In this document: positions 37,438 to 46,248 of the stretch, in pieces
Numbering within the stretch: position 1 is the stretch's first letter
Layout of the letters: every line of letters begins with the position of its first letter
Assembly: GCA_025056155.1 (NCBI GenBank)
Contig: JANWWL010000005.1
Coordinates: forward strand, 186,001-250,000
Reading direction: 5' to 3'
Source: Sphingomonadaceae bacterium
GTDB lineage: Bacteria; Pseudomonadota; Alphaproteobacteria; Sphingomonadales; Sphingomonadaceae
DNA length: 64,000 nucleotides
Translations under genes and position numbers: made by a program
The notes under the pieces: model-generated
What the model saw: only the letters and a program-made list of their open reading frames with translations
Databases searched by the model: none
Told to the model about the DNA's origin: nothing

Positions 37438-40186
37438 GGCCGGCCCATCGTCCCTTCCGTCCTGCGTGGCAAGCTCGTGCGGAGAGGCCTGGTTCGCCGC
37501 ACCCGACGGCACGGTCGAGGTGGAGGGCGCGCGGACCGCCGCCCGGCGGCTGGCCCGCCGGCCGCATCTCATCGTCAATGCGCCTTTGGTGGCGGCCCGG
37601 CTTGGCCTGGCCGAGGTTTCGGGCCTCGACCTCCTCGAACTGTTCGCCTTCGTGCATCCCGCCCGGTTCGTGGCCCCGGCCGCCGGCCCCCTGGCCGAAG
37701 CGCTGGGCCTGCCCCGGCCCGCTGACCCCGCCCAAGAGGCGCTCCTCCTGCCCCGTCTGGCCGACCGGATGCTGGCCACCCTGGCCGATCCGGCCTGGGC
37801 CGCCCGCGCCGGCGCGGCCGAGGCCGCGCGTCGGCTCGGCCGCCACGGCTGGCCCTGGGCCGCCCTCGTCACCGCCGCCCTGCCCGCCGGCCCACGGGTC
37901 GAGCCCGACCTGTTCACTGCGCTTCCCGAATGGGAGGAAACCCCGCCCAGGCCGCCGCCCCGCGTCGTCGCGCTGCATCCGACCGACGTCGCTCGCCGGC
38001 TCGCGGCCCTGGCCGGGGCGCGGCGCGAGCCGCGGCCGCAGCAGCGGGCCTATGCCGAGGCCCTGCTACCCGCCTTCGCCCCCCGCGACGCGCAAGGCCG
38101 TCCCCACCTGGTGGTGGCCGAGGCCGGCACGGGGACGGGGAAGACCTTGGGATATCTGGCGGCGGCCACCCTCTACGCCGAACGGACAGACGGGGCGGTC
38201 TGGATCTCCACCTACACCCGGGCGCTGCAGCGACAGCTGCGCCACGAAGCGTCCACGAGCCTTCCTCCCCGCCCGGGCGGGCGACCGGTGGTGGTGCGCA
38301 AGGGCCGCGAGAACTACCTGTGCCTCCTGAATCTCGAGGACGCGCGCCGAGACCTGCTTTCCGGCCGGGCCGGCCAGTTCGCCGAACTGGTGGCGCGCTG
38401 GGCCCGCTTCACCGAGGACGGCGACATGGTGGGAGGCGACTTGCCGGGCTGGCTGCCGACCCTGTTCCGCAGCCGCGGCCACGTTCCCTCCCTCACCGAC
38501 CGACGCGGCGAGTGCATCCGGGCCGCCTGCCCGCACTTCCGCCGCTGCTTCATCGAGCACAGCGTGCGGGCGGCCACCCACGCGAGCCTGATCATCGCCA
38601 ATCACGCCCTTACCCTCCACGCGATCGTGCGCGGCGCCGCCGAGGTGCCCCGGCGCCTGGTGTTCGACGAGGGCCATCACTTGTGGGAGGCAGCGGACTC
38701 CGCCTTCGCTCTCGACCTTACGGGCACCGAAGCCATCGAACTCCGCCGCTGGCTGTTGGGGCCGGAGGCCGCAGGCCGGCGGGCCGCCCGGCGCCGAGGC
38801 CTCGCTGCCCGGCTGGACGGCCTGTCCGACCTGGGCGAAGCCTCCGCCGCCGCCCGCGAAGCGCTCGCGTCCCTGGCGCGGGTGGCCGCCCGCGTGCTGC
38901 CCGCCGACGGCTGGCGTGCGCGCATCCTGGCCGGCGAGCCGGAGGGGCCCGTCGAAGCCTTGCTTGCGGACGTCCGCACCACCGTGCTCGCCCGCGCTCA
39001 CGATGATGGACAGGGCTACAGCCTGGAGACCAGCCTCGACGACCTCCCGCCCGCCGTCATCGGCCGCGCCCGGGAAGCGGCCGAAGCGCTCGCCCACCTC
39101 CGCGCTGGTATGGACCGGCTGCGCCTGGAACTGTGCCGCGTGCGCGACGGCCTGCCGGAGGGCACGCAGGCCCCCTTGCTGGCCCGCCTCGAGGCGGCGG
39201 TCGCGGGCCTCGAGGACCGGTGCGCCCTGCTCCGCGGTTGGGAAGCGCAGCTCGCCCGGGTCGGCGGCCCCTCCGATCCCGAATTCGTCGACTGGCTGGG
39301 CGTCACCCGCGCCCAGGGCGAGGAGCGCGACGCCGGCCTGTTCCGCCGCTGGCTCGATCCCCTGAAGCCTCTGGCCCTGGGCGTGCTGGCCCGTGCGCAC
39401 GGCGTGGTCGTGACCTCGGCGACGCTCATCGATCCCGCGGCGCCTCAAGAGGAGCTGGAGCACGTGGCCGGGGCCCGGTACCTCGGCGTTGCGCCGCGGT
39501 CGTTCCGTGCCCCGAGCCCCTTCGACTACGGGGCGGCCGCCCGCGTGTTCGTGGTGACCGACGTCGATGCTCGGGATCCCGCGGCCGCGGCCCTGGCGCT
39601 GCTGCGCCTGATCGAGGCGGCGCAGGGTGGTGCGCTGGGGCTCTTCACGGCCGTCGCCCGGCTGCGCGCCGTCCACGCCCGCTTGGCGCCCCTGCTGGCC
39701 GAGCGCCGGTTGCCGCTCTACGCCCAGCACGTGGACCCCCTGGATACGGGCACGCTCGTCGACCTGTTCCGCGCCGATCCCCGCGCGTCGATCCTCGGCA
39801 CGGACGCGCTGCGCGACGGGATCGACGTGCCGGGCCATTCGCTGCGCCTCGTCGTGTTCGAAGGCGTGCCCTGGTCGCGACCCTCGATCCTGGAAGTCGC
39901 CCGCCGGCAGGCGTTCGGCGGGCCGGCCTACGAGGACCGGCAGGTCCGCCGGCGCCTCGTGCAAGCCTTCGGCCGGCTCATCCGGCGGGCCGACGATCGC
40001 GGCGTGTTCGTCCTCTTAGGTCCGTCCGTGCCGTCGCGCCTGCTCTCCGCCTTTCCGCCCGAGGTTCCCGTCGCGCGCCTGGGCCTTGAACAGGCGGCGG
40101 CCGCCACGGCGGCCTTCCTGCACGCCGCTGGACAGCCCGTGGGGGCCTTGCCAAGGGGTGAGGGCGCGACCCAGGTCGGGGAGTGA
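37436..40186 (+). CDS. DinG/XPD-type iron-sulfur ATP-dependent DNA helicase
   Basis: 916 residues from ATG at 37436. It should be a 5'-3' superfamily 2 helicase for repair or replication conflicts. The Walker A motif AEAGTGTGKTLGY lies near residue 230 and the DEAH-type box VFDEGHHLWE near 408. Between them are four Cys in the Fe-S pattern (NYLC near 296, then ECIRAACPHFRRC). The C-terminal motor has GTDALRDGIDVPGHSLR and QAFGRLIRRADDRGVF. The first 200 residues are an Ala/Arg-rich extension with LIVNAPLVAARLGL, typical of alphaproteobacterial members. It heads a tight six-gene unit. Confidence 0.92.
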   Translation: MAGPSSLPSCVASSCGEAWFAAPDGTVEVEGARTAARRLARRPHLIVNAPLVAARLGLAEVSGLDLLELFAFVHPARFVAPAAGPLAEALGLPRPADPAQEALLLPRLADRMLATLADPAWAARAGAAEAARRLGRHGWPWAALVTAALPAGPRVEPDLFTALPEWEETPPRPPPRVVALHPTDVARRLAALAGARREPRPQQRAYAEALLPAFAPRDAQGRPHLVVAEAGTGTGKTLGYLAAATLYAERTDGAVWISTYTRALQRQLRHEASTSLPPRPGGRPVVVRKGRENYLCLLNLEDARRDLLSGRAGQFAELVARWARFTEDGDMVGGDLPGWLPTLFRSRGHVPSLTDRRGECIRAACPHFRRCFIEHSVRAATHASLIIANHALTLHAIVRGAAEVPRRLVFDEGHHLWEAADSAFALDLTGTEAIELRRWLLGPEAAGRRAARRRGLAARLDGLSDLGEASAAAREALASLARVAARVLPADGWRARILAGEPEGPVEALLADVRTTVLARAHDDGQGYSLETSLDDLPPAVIGRAREAAEALAHLRAGMDRLRLELCRVRDGLPEGTQAPLLARLEAAVAGLEDRCALLRGWEAQLARVGGPSDPEFVDWLGVTRAQGEERDAGLFRRWLDPLKPLALGVLARAHGVVVTSATLIDPAAPQEELEHVAGARYLGVAPRSFRAPSPFDYGAAARVFVVTDVDARDPAAAALALLRLIEAAQGGALGLFTAVARLRAVHARLAPLLAERRLPLYAQHVDPLDTGTLVDLFRADPRASILGTDALRDGIDVPGHSLRLVVFEGVPWSRPSILEVARRQAFGGPAYEDRQVRRRLVQAFGRLIRRADDRGVFVLLGPSVPSRLLSAFPPEVPVARLGLEQAAAATAAFLHAAGQPVGALPRGEGATQVGE

Positions 40187-40193
40187 CGGGGAC

Positions 40194-40730
40194 TTGCGGA
40201 CGTTGAGCCTGCTGCGTCACGCCAAGTCGAGCTGGGACGATCCCATCCAGCGCGATTTTGACCGGCCGCTCAATCCCCGCGGCCGGCAGGCCGCCCAGCG
40301 GATGGGCGCGCACCTGCGCGAGGCGGGCCTGACGTTCGACCGCGTGCTGGCCTCGCCCGCCCTCAGGGTGGTGGAAACGCTGGCGTTCTTCGAGGAGGCG
40401 TTCGGCCGCCCCCTCGGCGCCCTCCTCGACCACCGCATCTACATGGCCTCGGCCTCGGCCCTTCTCGACCTCGTGCGCGCCACCGAGGACGTGCCCCACC
40501 TCCTCATCGTGGGCCACAATCCGGGGCTCGAGGAGTTGGCCCTGATGCTGACCAGCCCCGACACGGGCCCGCTGCGCCAGGCGATGGCGACCAAGTTCCC
40601 CACCGCCGCCTTCGCCTCGATCGACTTCGCCGTAGGCCGGCTCGCCGACATTCGCGAAGGCGAAGGCCAGCTGCGCCGCTTCGTGCGCCCGCGCGACCTG
40701 GACCCCACGCTGGGCCCCGACGAGCGATGA
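40194..40730 (+). CDS. SixA-like phosphohistidine phosphatase (histidine phosphatase superfamily)
   Basis: 178 residues from TTG at 40194; no ATG or GTG is placed correctly before the conserved core. The RHG-type motif LSLLRHAKSSWD supplies the catalytic His, and LLIVGHNPGLEELALML the second one. SixA removes phosphate from phospho-His of histidine phosphotransfer domains or the nitrogen PTS; other members of this small branch hydrolyse small molecules. It starts eight bases after the helicase stop, and its end overlaps the next ATG (ATGA). Confidence 0.9.
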   Translation: MRTLSLLRHAKSSWDDPIQRDFDRPLNPRGRQAAQRMGAHLREAGLTFDRVLASPALRVVETLAFFEEAFGRPLGALLDHRIYMASASALLDLVRATEDVPHLLIVGHNPGLEELALMLTSPDTGPLRQAMATKFPTAAFASIDFAVGRLADIREGEGQLRRFVRPRDLDPTLGPDER

Positions 40731-41320
40731 TCGGGCCTCTCCGAACCCTCCTCGTGCTCGTCGGCACTTGGGCCTTGGCGCCGGACGCGGGGGCCCAGGA
40801 TCCTCGCCCGATACGCAAGGCCGCGGGTGTGGAGGCACCGGCCGAGCGCGTCCCCACCGACGTGCGGCGCCTGACGATCCTCGTGCGCGACATCGACGCG
40901 AGCCTCCGGCTCTACCGCGACGTCCTGGGGCTGAAGGTGAACTACGACGCCCCCGTCACGGTCTCGGGCGTGGCCTTGCCGGCCGGCGTGCCCGGCAACC
41001 GCACGCGTCTGGTGCTGCTCAACGGCAACGACCCCTGGCTCGGCTGGATCGGGCTGATGCAATTCATCGACCCTCCCCTGCCCGACCCCGGCCCGCCGCC
41101 GACGCGCCTTAGCCTCGGCGGCCACGTCCTCGTCCTCAACACCGACGATGCGGTCAAGCGTTGCGCGATGGCACGCCAGGTGCCGGGCGTCCGCTTCACG
41201 GCCGAGCCCCGCCTGCAGGTCTATCCCGGCCGTGGGGGCGGGCCGCCGATCCGGGTGATGGGCTGCGCCTTCTTCGACCCCGACGGGACGTTCATCGAAC
41301 TCAACCAGATCCTCGACTGA
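40727..41320 (+). CDS. Secreted VOC (glyoxalase-like) family protein
   Basis: 197 residues. An N-terminal signal peptide of about 23 residues (LLVLVGTWALAPDAGA) is followed by a glyoxalase/bleomycin-resistance fold: VRRLTILVRDIDASLRLYRDVLGLKV, and at the end MGCAFFDPDGTFIELNQ. Candidate metal ligands are the terminal Glu and a His in GGHVLVLNTDD. Export of a VOC protein is unusual but known. Function is unassigned. It is embedded between the phosphatase and alr with a coupled start. Confidence 0.82.
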   Translation: MIGPLRTLLVLVGTWALAPDAGAQDPRPIRKAAGVEAPAERVPTDVRRLTILVRDIDASLRLYRDVLGLKVNYDAPVTVSGVALPAGVPGNRTRLVLLNGNDPWLGWIGLMQFIDPPLPDPGPPPTRLSLGGHVLVLNTDDAVKRCAMARQVPGVRFTAEPRLQVYPGRGGGPPIRVMGCAFFDPDGTFIELNQILD

Positions 41321-41326
41321 ACCCCC

Positions 41327-42355
41327 GTGCAGCCTTCGCGCCTCGTCCTCGACCGCACGGCGCTGGTGGCGAACTACCGCTGGCACGAAGCCCGCGCGGG
41401 CGTCCCGCTCGCCGCCGCCGTCAAGGCCGACGGCTACGGCCTCGGCGCCCGGCCGGTGGTGGCGGCCCTGCACGCGGCCGGATGCCGCGCCTTCCTCGTG
41501 TCCACGTTCGCCGAGGCCGACGCCCTGGGCCACCCCGGCGAGGGGGCGAGCGTGCTCGTGCTGCACGGCTTCACGGGCGAGGAGGAGGCCCCCTTGGCCC
41601 AGCGCCTGCCCTGGGTGCGGCCCGTGCTGTCGACCGCCCGCCAGGTGGCCCGATGGGCAGCGGCCTTCCCTGGCCGCCCGGCCGACCTGATGGTGGACAC
41701 GGGCATGAATCGCCTGGGCCTGGCCCCGGCGGAGGTTGCGCCCGCCTGCGCCGCCGTGGCGGTCGCCGTGGTCCACAGCCATCTCGCCACTGCCGACGAA
41801 CCGGGCCATCCCTTGACCGAGCGGCAGCTGGAGCGTTTCCGTGAAGTGGTGGCCGCCACTCCCGGGGCGGCGCACGCGCTCGCCAATTCGGCGGCGATCG
41901 CGGCCGGCCCCCGTTTCTCCTTCGACCTCGCCCGGCCAGGCCTCGGCCTCTACGGCGGCCGGCCGCACCCGGCCTCCGACTCGCGGCCCGTGCTCCGCCT
42001 CGAGGCGCGGGTGCTCCAGCTGCGCACCGTGCCCAAGGGTGCGCCCGTGGGCTACGGGGCCACCTGGACGGCTCCCCGCCCGTCGCGGATCGCCACGATC
42101 AACCTGGGCTATGCCGATGGAGTTCCCCGCGCCCTCGCCCCCCACCTTAGCTTCGGCGCGGGCGACCGTCGGTGCCCCGTGGTGGGGCGCATCTCGATGG
42201 ATCTGATGGCCGTCGACGTCACCGAGGCCGAGGTGAGCGAGGGCGACTGGCTTGTGCTCGAACCCGACCTGGCCCGGCTGTCGGCCCGCTCGGGCCTGTC
42301 GCAGTACGAATTGCTCACCGGGCTTGCCCGCCGCCTGCCCCGGACGTGGCGATGA
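41327..42355 (+). CDS. alr: Alanine racemase
   Basis: 342 residues from GTG at 41327. It interconverts L- and D-alanine for peptidoglycan. PLP binds Lys in LAAAVKADGYGLGA (about residue 34). The catalytic Tyr of the C-terminal domain is in PVGYGATWTA, and RISMDLMAVDVT is the standard beta-domain strand. The sequence is about 20 residues shorter than E. coli Alr, mainly at the N-terminus. Its TGA overlaps the start of the MlaE-like permease. Confidence 0.95.
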   Translation: MQPSRLVLDRTALVANYRWHEARAGVPLAAAVKADGYGLGARPVVAALHAAGCRAFLVSTFAEADALGHPGEGASVLVLHGFTGEEEAPLAQRLPWVRPVLSTARQVARWAAAFPGRPADLMVDTGMNRLGLAPAEVAPACAAVAVAVVHSHLATADEPGHPLTERQLERFREVVAATPGAAHALANSAAIAAGPRFSFDLARPGLGLYGGRPHPASDSRPVLRLEARVLQLRTVPKGAPVGYGATWTAPRPSRIATINLGYADGVPRALAPHLSFGAGDRRCPVVGRISMDLMAVDVTEAEVSEGDWLVLEPDLARLSARSGLSQYELLTGLARRLPRTWR

Positions 42356-43137
42356 CGCCGCTCGTCACCCTGTTGGCCGCGATCGGACGGGGTCCGCTGA
42401 CGCTCCTGGCCGACGTGGGGCGGATGGCGACGCTCGCCGCTACGGCGCTCGGCCGGGCCGCGCGCCCCCCGTGGTATCTGGTCCAGTTTCTCGAGCAGAT
42501 GCTGCTAATGGGCTGGCTTTCTCTGCCGGTGGTGGGGCTGACGGCCCTGTTCACCGGCGCGGCCCTGGCCCAGCAGATCTGGGTGGGCGGCAGCCGGTTC
42601 AACGCCGAATCGACCCTTCCGGCGATCACCGTGATCGGGATCGTGCGCGAGCTGGGCCCGGTGCTGGCGGGGCTGATGGTGGCCGGCCGCTGCGCGTCGG
42701 CGATCGCGGCCGAGATCGCCACCATGAAGGTGACCGAACAGCTGGATGCGCTGGTCACCCTGCGCACGGATCCCTACCGCTACTTGCTTGCTCCGCGGCT
42801 CCTGGCCGCCACCCTCACGCTGCCGCTCCTGGTGGCGGTGGCCAACGTGATTGGCGTCCTCGGCGGCTTCCTGGTGGCCACCACGCGGCTCGACTTCAGC
42901 GCGGCGGCCTACCTCTCGGGCACGGCGCGCTACCTCGAGTGGGAAGACGTGCGCTCCTCGCTCATCAAGGCCGCCGTCTTCGGCTTCATCCTGGCGCTCG
43001 CCGGCTGTCACCACGGCCTGCGGGCCTCGGGCGGGGCGGCGGGCGTGGGCCGGGCCACCACGGATGCGGTGGTGACGGCCTTCGTCCTCATCTTGCTCGC
43101 CAACCTCGTGATCACGGTGGCGGTCTTCGGGCGATGA
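42352..43137 (+). CDS. mlaE: MlaE-family ABC transporter permease
   Basis: 261 residues with five or six hydrophobic segments. MlaE forms the inner-membrane channel of the phospholipid (or related lipid) transport complex that keeps the outer membrane asymmetric. Conserved parts are TALFTGAALAQQ, ESTLPAITVIGIVRELGPVLAGLMVAGRCASAIAAE (coupling region) and EQLDALVTLRTDPYRYLLAPRL. The gene overlaps alr and mlaF by four bases each. No MCE-domain mlaD gene follows in the window. Confidence 0.92.
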   Translation: MTPLVTLLAAIGRGPLTLLADVGRMATLAATALGRAARPPWYLVQFLEQMLLMGWLSLPVVGLTALFTGAALAQQIWVGGSRFNAESTLPAITVIGIVRELGPVLAGLMVAGRCASAIAAEIATMKVTEQLDALVTLRTDPYRYLLAPRLLAATLTLPLLVAVANVIGVLGGFLVATTRLDFSAAAYLSGTARYLEWEDVRSSLIKAAVFGFILALAGCHHGLRASGGAAGVGRATTDAVVTAFVLILLANLVITVAVFGR

Positions 43138-43907
43138 CCGCGCGCCTCCAGGTCCGCGGCCTGCGGAAGTCCTTCGCGGGGCGCCCCGTCCTGGCCGGCG
43201 TCGATCTCGATCTTCACGCCAGGGAATCCCTCGTTGTCATCGGCGCTTCGGGCACGGGCAAATCGGTGCTGGTGAAGTGCCTTCTGGGCCTCCTCGTCCC
43301 CGAGGGCGGCTCGATCCGCCTCGACGGCCAGGAGCTCGTGGGGGCCGACCGGCGCACCTGGGAGGCGGCCCGGGCCCGGATGGGCATGTTGTTCCAGGGG
43401 GGCGCCCTGTTCGATTCCCTCCCCGTGTGGCGCAACGTCACCTTCGCGCTGACGGCCGGGCGCCGGATCGAGACCCGGGCCATGCGCGCCCGCGCCATCG
43501 CCGAACTCGCCCGCGTGGGCCTCGAGCCTCAAGTGGCCGACCTGCGCCCGGCCGAACTGTCGGGCGGCATGCAGAAACGCGTGGCCCTCGCCCGCGCGAT
43601 CGCGGCCCGGCCCGAGATCCTGTTCTTCGACGAACCGACCACCGGCCTCGACCCGATCCTGGCCGACGCCATCGACCGGCTCATCCTGGACCAGGTCCGG
43701 GCGCTGGGGGCCTCGGCGCTCACCATCACCCACGATCTGGATTCGGTCCGGCGGATCGCCGACCGCGTGGCCATGCTGGCCGAAGGGCGGGTGGTGTGGA
43801 CCGGCACCGTGGCCGCGCTGGATGCACCGGGTCATTCGCTCGTCGAGCAATTCGTGCGGGCCCGGCCCGTCACGCGCCACGATCCAAGCCCGGTGCAGCG
43901 AGGTTAA
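43134..43907 (+). CDS. mlaF: MlaF-type ABC transporter ATP-binding protein
   Basis: 257 residues. It powers the MlaE permease. Walker A is GASGTGKSVL, the Q-loop FQGGALFDSLPVWRNV is typical of MlaF, the signature is LSGGMQKRVALARA and Walker B is EILFFDEPTTGLDP with the H-loop in TITHDL. It is translationally coupled to mlaE and ends in TAA 113 bases before a 30-codon membrane peptide gene. It lacks an adjacent substrate-binding MlaD/B/C set. Confidence 0.94.
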   Translation: MTARLQVRGLRKSFAGRPVLAGVDLDLHARESLVVIGASGTGKSVLVKCLLGLLVPEGGSIRLDGQELVGADRRTWEAARARMGMLFQGGALFDSLPVWRNVTFALTAGRRIETRAMRARAIAELARVGLEPQVADLRPAELSGGMQKRVALARAIAARPEILFFDEPTTGLDPILADAIDRLILDQVRALGASALTITHDLDSVRRIADRVAMLAEGRVVWTGTVAALDAPGHSLVEQFVRARPVTRHDPSPVQRG

Positions 43908-43911
43908 ATCC

Positions 43912-43963
43912 TGTTACGTCGATTGCCAGGCCGGCGCCGTTCTGTCACGACAGCGCTGTAACA
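43912..43963. promoter_or_regulatory. Spaced inverted repeat upstream of the small membrane peptide
   Basis: TGTTAC (43912-43917) and GTAACA (43958-43963) are inverted copies separated by 40 bases, with an imperfect CTGTCACGACAG palindrome between them. Their location between the mlaF stop and the strong ribosome-binding site at 44008 suggests a regulatory region for the peptide gene. No known regulator motif is assigned. Confidence 0.3.
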
Positions 43964-44019
43964 CGCGCGTGGAGCACGTGGACGGGCGGTCCGCTCCGGC
44001 ACCGCCCAGGAGGGTTGGC

Positions 44020-44112
44020 ATGCTGTTCTCCTCGCTGTGGAGGCCGGCCGTGGCGGCGCTGCTCGTGGGCTTCGTGGCCGGCTTCGCGCTCACCTGGATG
44101 CGCCTGTTCTAG
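44020..44112 (+). CDS. Small membrane peptide (30 residues)
   Basis: A 30-residue reading frame starts with ATG at 44020. An exceptionally good ribosome-binding site, AGGAGGGT, sits at 44008-44015, five to twelve bases upstream. The product has a short basic/aromatic head (SSLWRPAV), one hydrophobic helix of about 18 residues (AALLVGFVAGFALTWM) and ends RLF. It resembles single-span regulatory peptides that modulate membrane complexes. It sits in the gap after mlaF, where mlaD would be expected. I do not recognise a family. Confidence 0.6.
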   Translation: MLFSSLWRPAVAALLVGFVAGFALTWMRLF

Positions 44113-44325
44113 GGGGGCCGTTCGTCGCCCAGCGGCCGGCAGGCCGAAGGTCGGGGGTTGCGTGCCGAACGCGACGCGCCCGCCGCCGGAGGCGGCCCGA
44201 CCCCGAGCGCGCGGGTCGGTGGCCGCGGGTCGCGTACGAGGCCACGTGCGAGGCCTCCCCTTGCCCTTCGCCGGAGGCCGCGGGCCGGTGGGCCATCGGA
44301 GCGACTGCCACGAGCGGCCGCGGGG

Positions 44326-46170
44326 TCAGGCCGGCGGACGGACGAAGGGGCCCGCCAGCGCGCTGAAGCTCGCTGCCTCGCCCTGCTGCCGCTCCCACAG
44401 TTCGCGATAGAGACCGCCCTCCGCCAGCAGCCGGCTATGGGTGCCGGCCGCCACGATCCGGCCGTCCTCCAGCACCAGGATCCGCTCCGCGTCCGCGACG
44501 GTCGAGAGCCGATGAGCGATGACGATGGTGGTCCGCCCGCGGGCCAGTGCGTCGAGGGCGGCGCGGATCTCGGCCTCGGTGCGCGAATCGAGCGCGCTCG
44601 TGGCCTCGTCCAGCACCAGGATGGGCGGGTCCTTCAGGAGCACCCGGGCGATCGCCACCCGCTGACGCTCCCCGCCCGACAGTCGGAAACCCCGCTCGCC
44701 CACCGGCGTGTCGAGTCCTGCGGGCAGCCGGGCGATGAGGGCCCCGAGCTGGGCCGCCTCGGCCGCCCGGCGCACCTCCTCGGGCGCGGCGTCGGCGCGG
44801 CCAAACCCGATGTTGGCACCCAGCGTGTCGTGGAACAGCGCGGGCTCCTGCGGCACGATGCCGATCGCCCGCCGCAACGATTGCTGCCGCACGGCCCGGA
44901 TGTCCTGCCCGTCGATCCGGATGGCCCCCGCGTCCACGTCATGGAGCCGGAAGAGGAGCCGCACGATCGTCGACTTGCCGGAACCCGACCGCCCGACGAT
45001 CGCCACGCGCCCGCCCGGCGGCACGCGGAAGCTGACGTCCCGCAGGACGGGCACCCCCGGCCGATAGGCGAAGCGGACACGGTCGAAGACGATTTCGCCG
45101 CGCCGCACGACGAGGGCCGGCGCTCCGGGGGGATCGCGCACCTCGACGGGCGTGTCCAGAAGGTGCCACAGCTGGGCCATGTCGACGAGGCCCTGACGCA
45201 CGTCGCGGTACACCCAGCCCAGCGCCTCGAGCGGCCGGAACAGCTGCAGCAGCAGGGCGTGGACCAGCACCACGTCACCCGGCGACAGGCGGCCCTCGGC
45301 CCATCCGACGACGGCCCAGGCCATGGCGCCGCCTAGGATGGCGGCCATGATGGCCGCCTGGCCCAGGTTGAGGAGGGCGAGCGACGTCTCGACCTTGAGC
45401 GCCGCCTCGGCATGGGCGCGGCTTAGCCGGGCGAAATCGGCCACCTCGCGCGCTTCCGCCCCGAACTGCTTCACGGCTTCGTAGTTGAGCAGACTGTCGA
45501 CCGCCCGTGCCGCCGCCTTGCCGTCGAGTTCGTTGGCCCGGACTCTCAGCCTCGTGCGCCAGCGGGTCACGCGCCAGGTGAACACGGCGTAGGCCACGAT
45601 CCCAGCCAGCGTGCCCAGCGCCAGGCCACCGCCCAGCCGGGCCGCGAAGATGCCCAGCACGGCCAACAGCTCCAGCGCCACGGGCATGAGGTTGAACAGC
45701 GTGAGGTAGAGGACGGAATCGATCGCCTTGGTGCCGCGTTCGAGCGTGCGGGCGAGCTCGCCCGTGCGCCGGTCGAGGTGGAAGCCGAGCGACAGCTCGT
45801 GCAGGTGGGCGAACGTGCGGGTGGCGAGTTCCAGCCACGCCGCCTGCGCCACCCGCTCGAAGAGCAGGTTGCGCAGGTTGTCGAACAGGCTCGTGCCGAA
45901 CCTGGCCAGGGCCCAGGCGGCCACCAACCCCAGCGCCACGCCCACGGCCTCGGCCCCGGGGGCGGCGCTCATCGCATCCACCAGGCCCTTGAGCGCGAAC
46001 GGCATGAGCACGGTCGTCGTCTTCGCCGCCACCACGAGGCCGACGGCCGCCACCACCCGGCGCTTCAGGTCAGGCCGACCGGCGGGCCACAGCAGCGGAA
46101 GAACGCGGCGCAGCGCCCTCCAATCCTCACGGGAAGCGGGGGGCGGACGGGTGGCATGGGGCTTGGCCAT
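44326..46170 (-). CDS. ATM1-type ABC exporter (fused permease and ATPase)
   Basis: 614 residues. The N-terminal six-helix exporter domain has the Atm1 signature VDSLLNYEAVKQFGAEA (glutathione/Fe-S-related exporters). The C-terminal ATPase has Walker A GRSGSGKSTIVRL, signature RLSGGERQRVAIAR, Walker B ILVLDEATSALD and the H-loop IVIAHRLSTV. Atm1 homologues export glutathione-linked sulfur or metal complexes. ATG at 46170 follows a purine-poor region; upstream frame is open without homology. It diverges from the MBL-fold gene with 78 bases between them. Confidence 0.93.
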   Translation of the reverse strand: MAKPHATRPPPASREDWRALRRVLPLLWPAGRPDLKRRVVAAVGLVVAAKTTTVLMPFALKGLVDAMSAAPGAEAVGVALGLVAAWALARFGTSLFDNLRNLLFERVAQAAWLELATRTFAHLHELSLGFHLDRRTGELARTLERGTKAIDSVLYLTLFNLMPVALELLAVLGIFAARLGGGLALGTLAGIVAYAVFTWRVTRWRTRLRVRANELDGKAAARAVDSLLNYEAVKQFGAEAREVADFARLSRAHAEAALKVETSLALLNLGQAAIMAAILGGAMAWAVVGWAEGRLSPGDVVLVHALLLQLFRPLEALGWVYRDVRQGLVDMAQLWHLLDTPVEVRDPPGAPALVVRRGEIVFDRVRFAYRPGVPVLRDVSFRVPPGGRVAIVGRSGSGKSTIVRLLFRLHDVDAGAIRIDGQDIRAVRQQSLRRAIGIVPQEPALFHDTLGANIGFGRADAAPEEVRRAAEAAQLGALIARLPAGLDTPVGERGFRLSGGERQRVAIARVLLKDPPILVLDEATSALDSRTEAEIRAALDALARGRTTIVIAHRLSTVADAERILVLEDGRIVAAGTHSRLLAEGGLYRELWERQQGEAASFSALAGPFVRPPA

Positions 46171-46248
46171 GCCGCGCCCTTGGCCCGGGCCATGCGCCCA
46201 GGAAAGCGGGGGATGGACGCGGGCCGGTCCCGCTCCCACATGGGCGGT

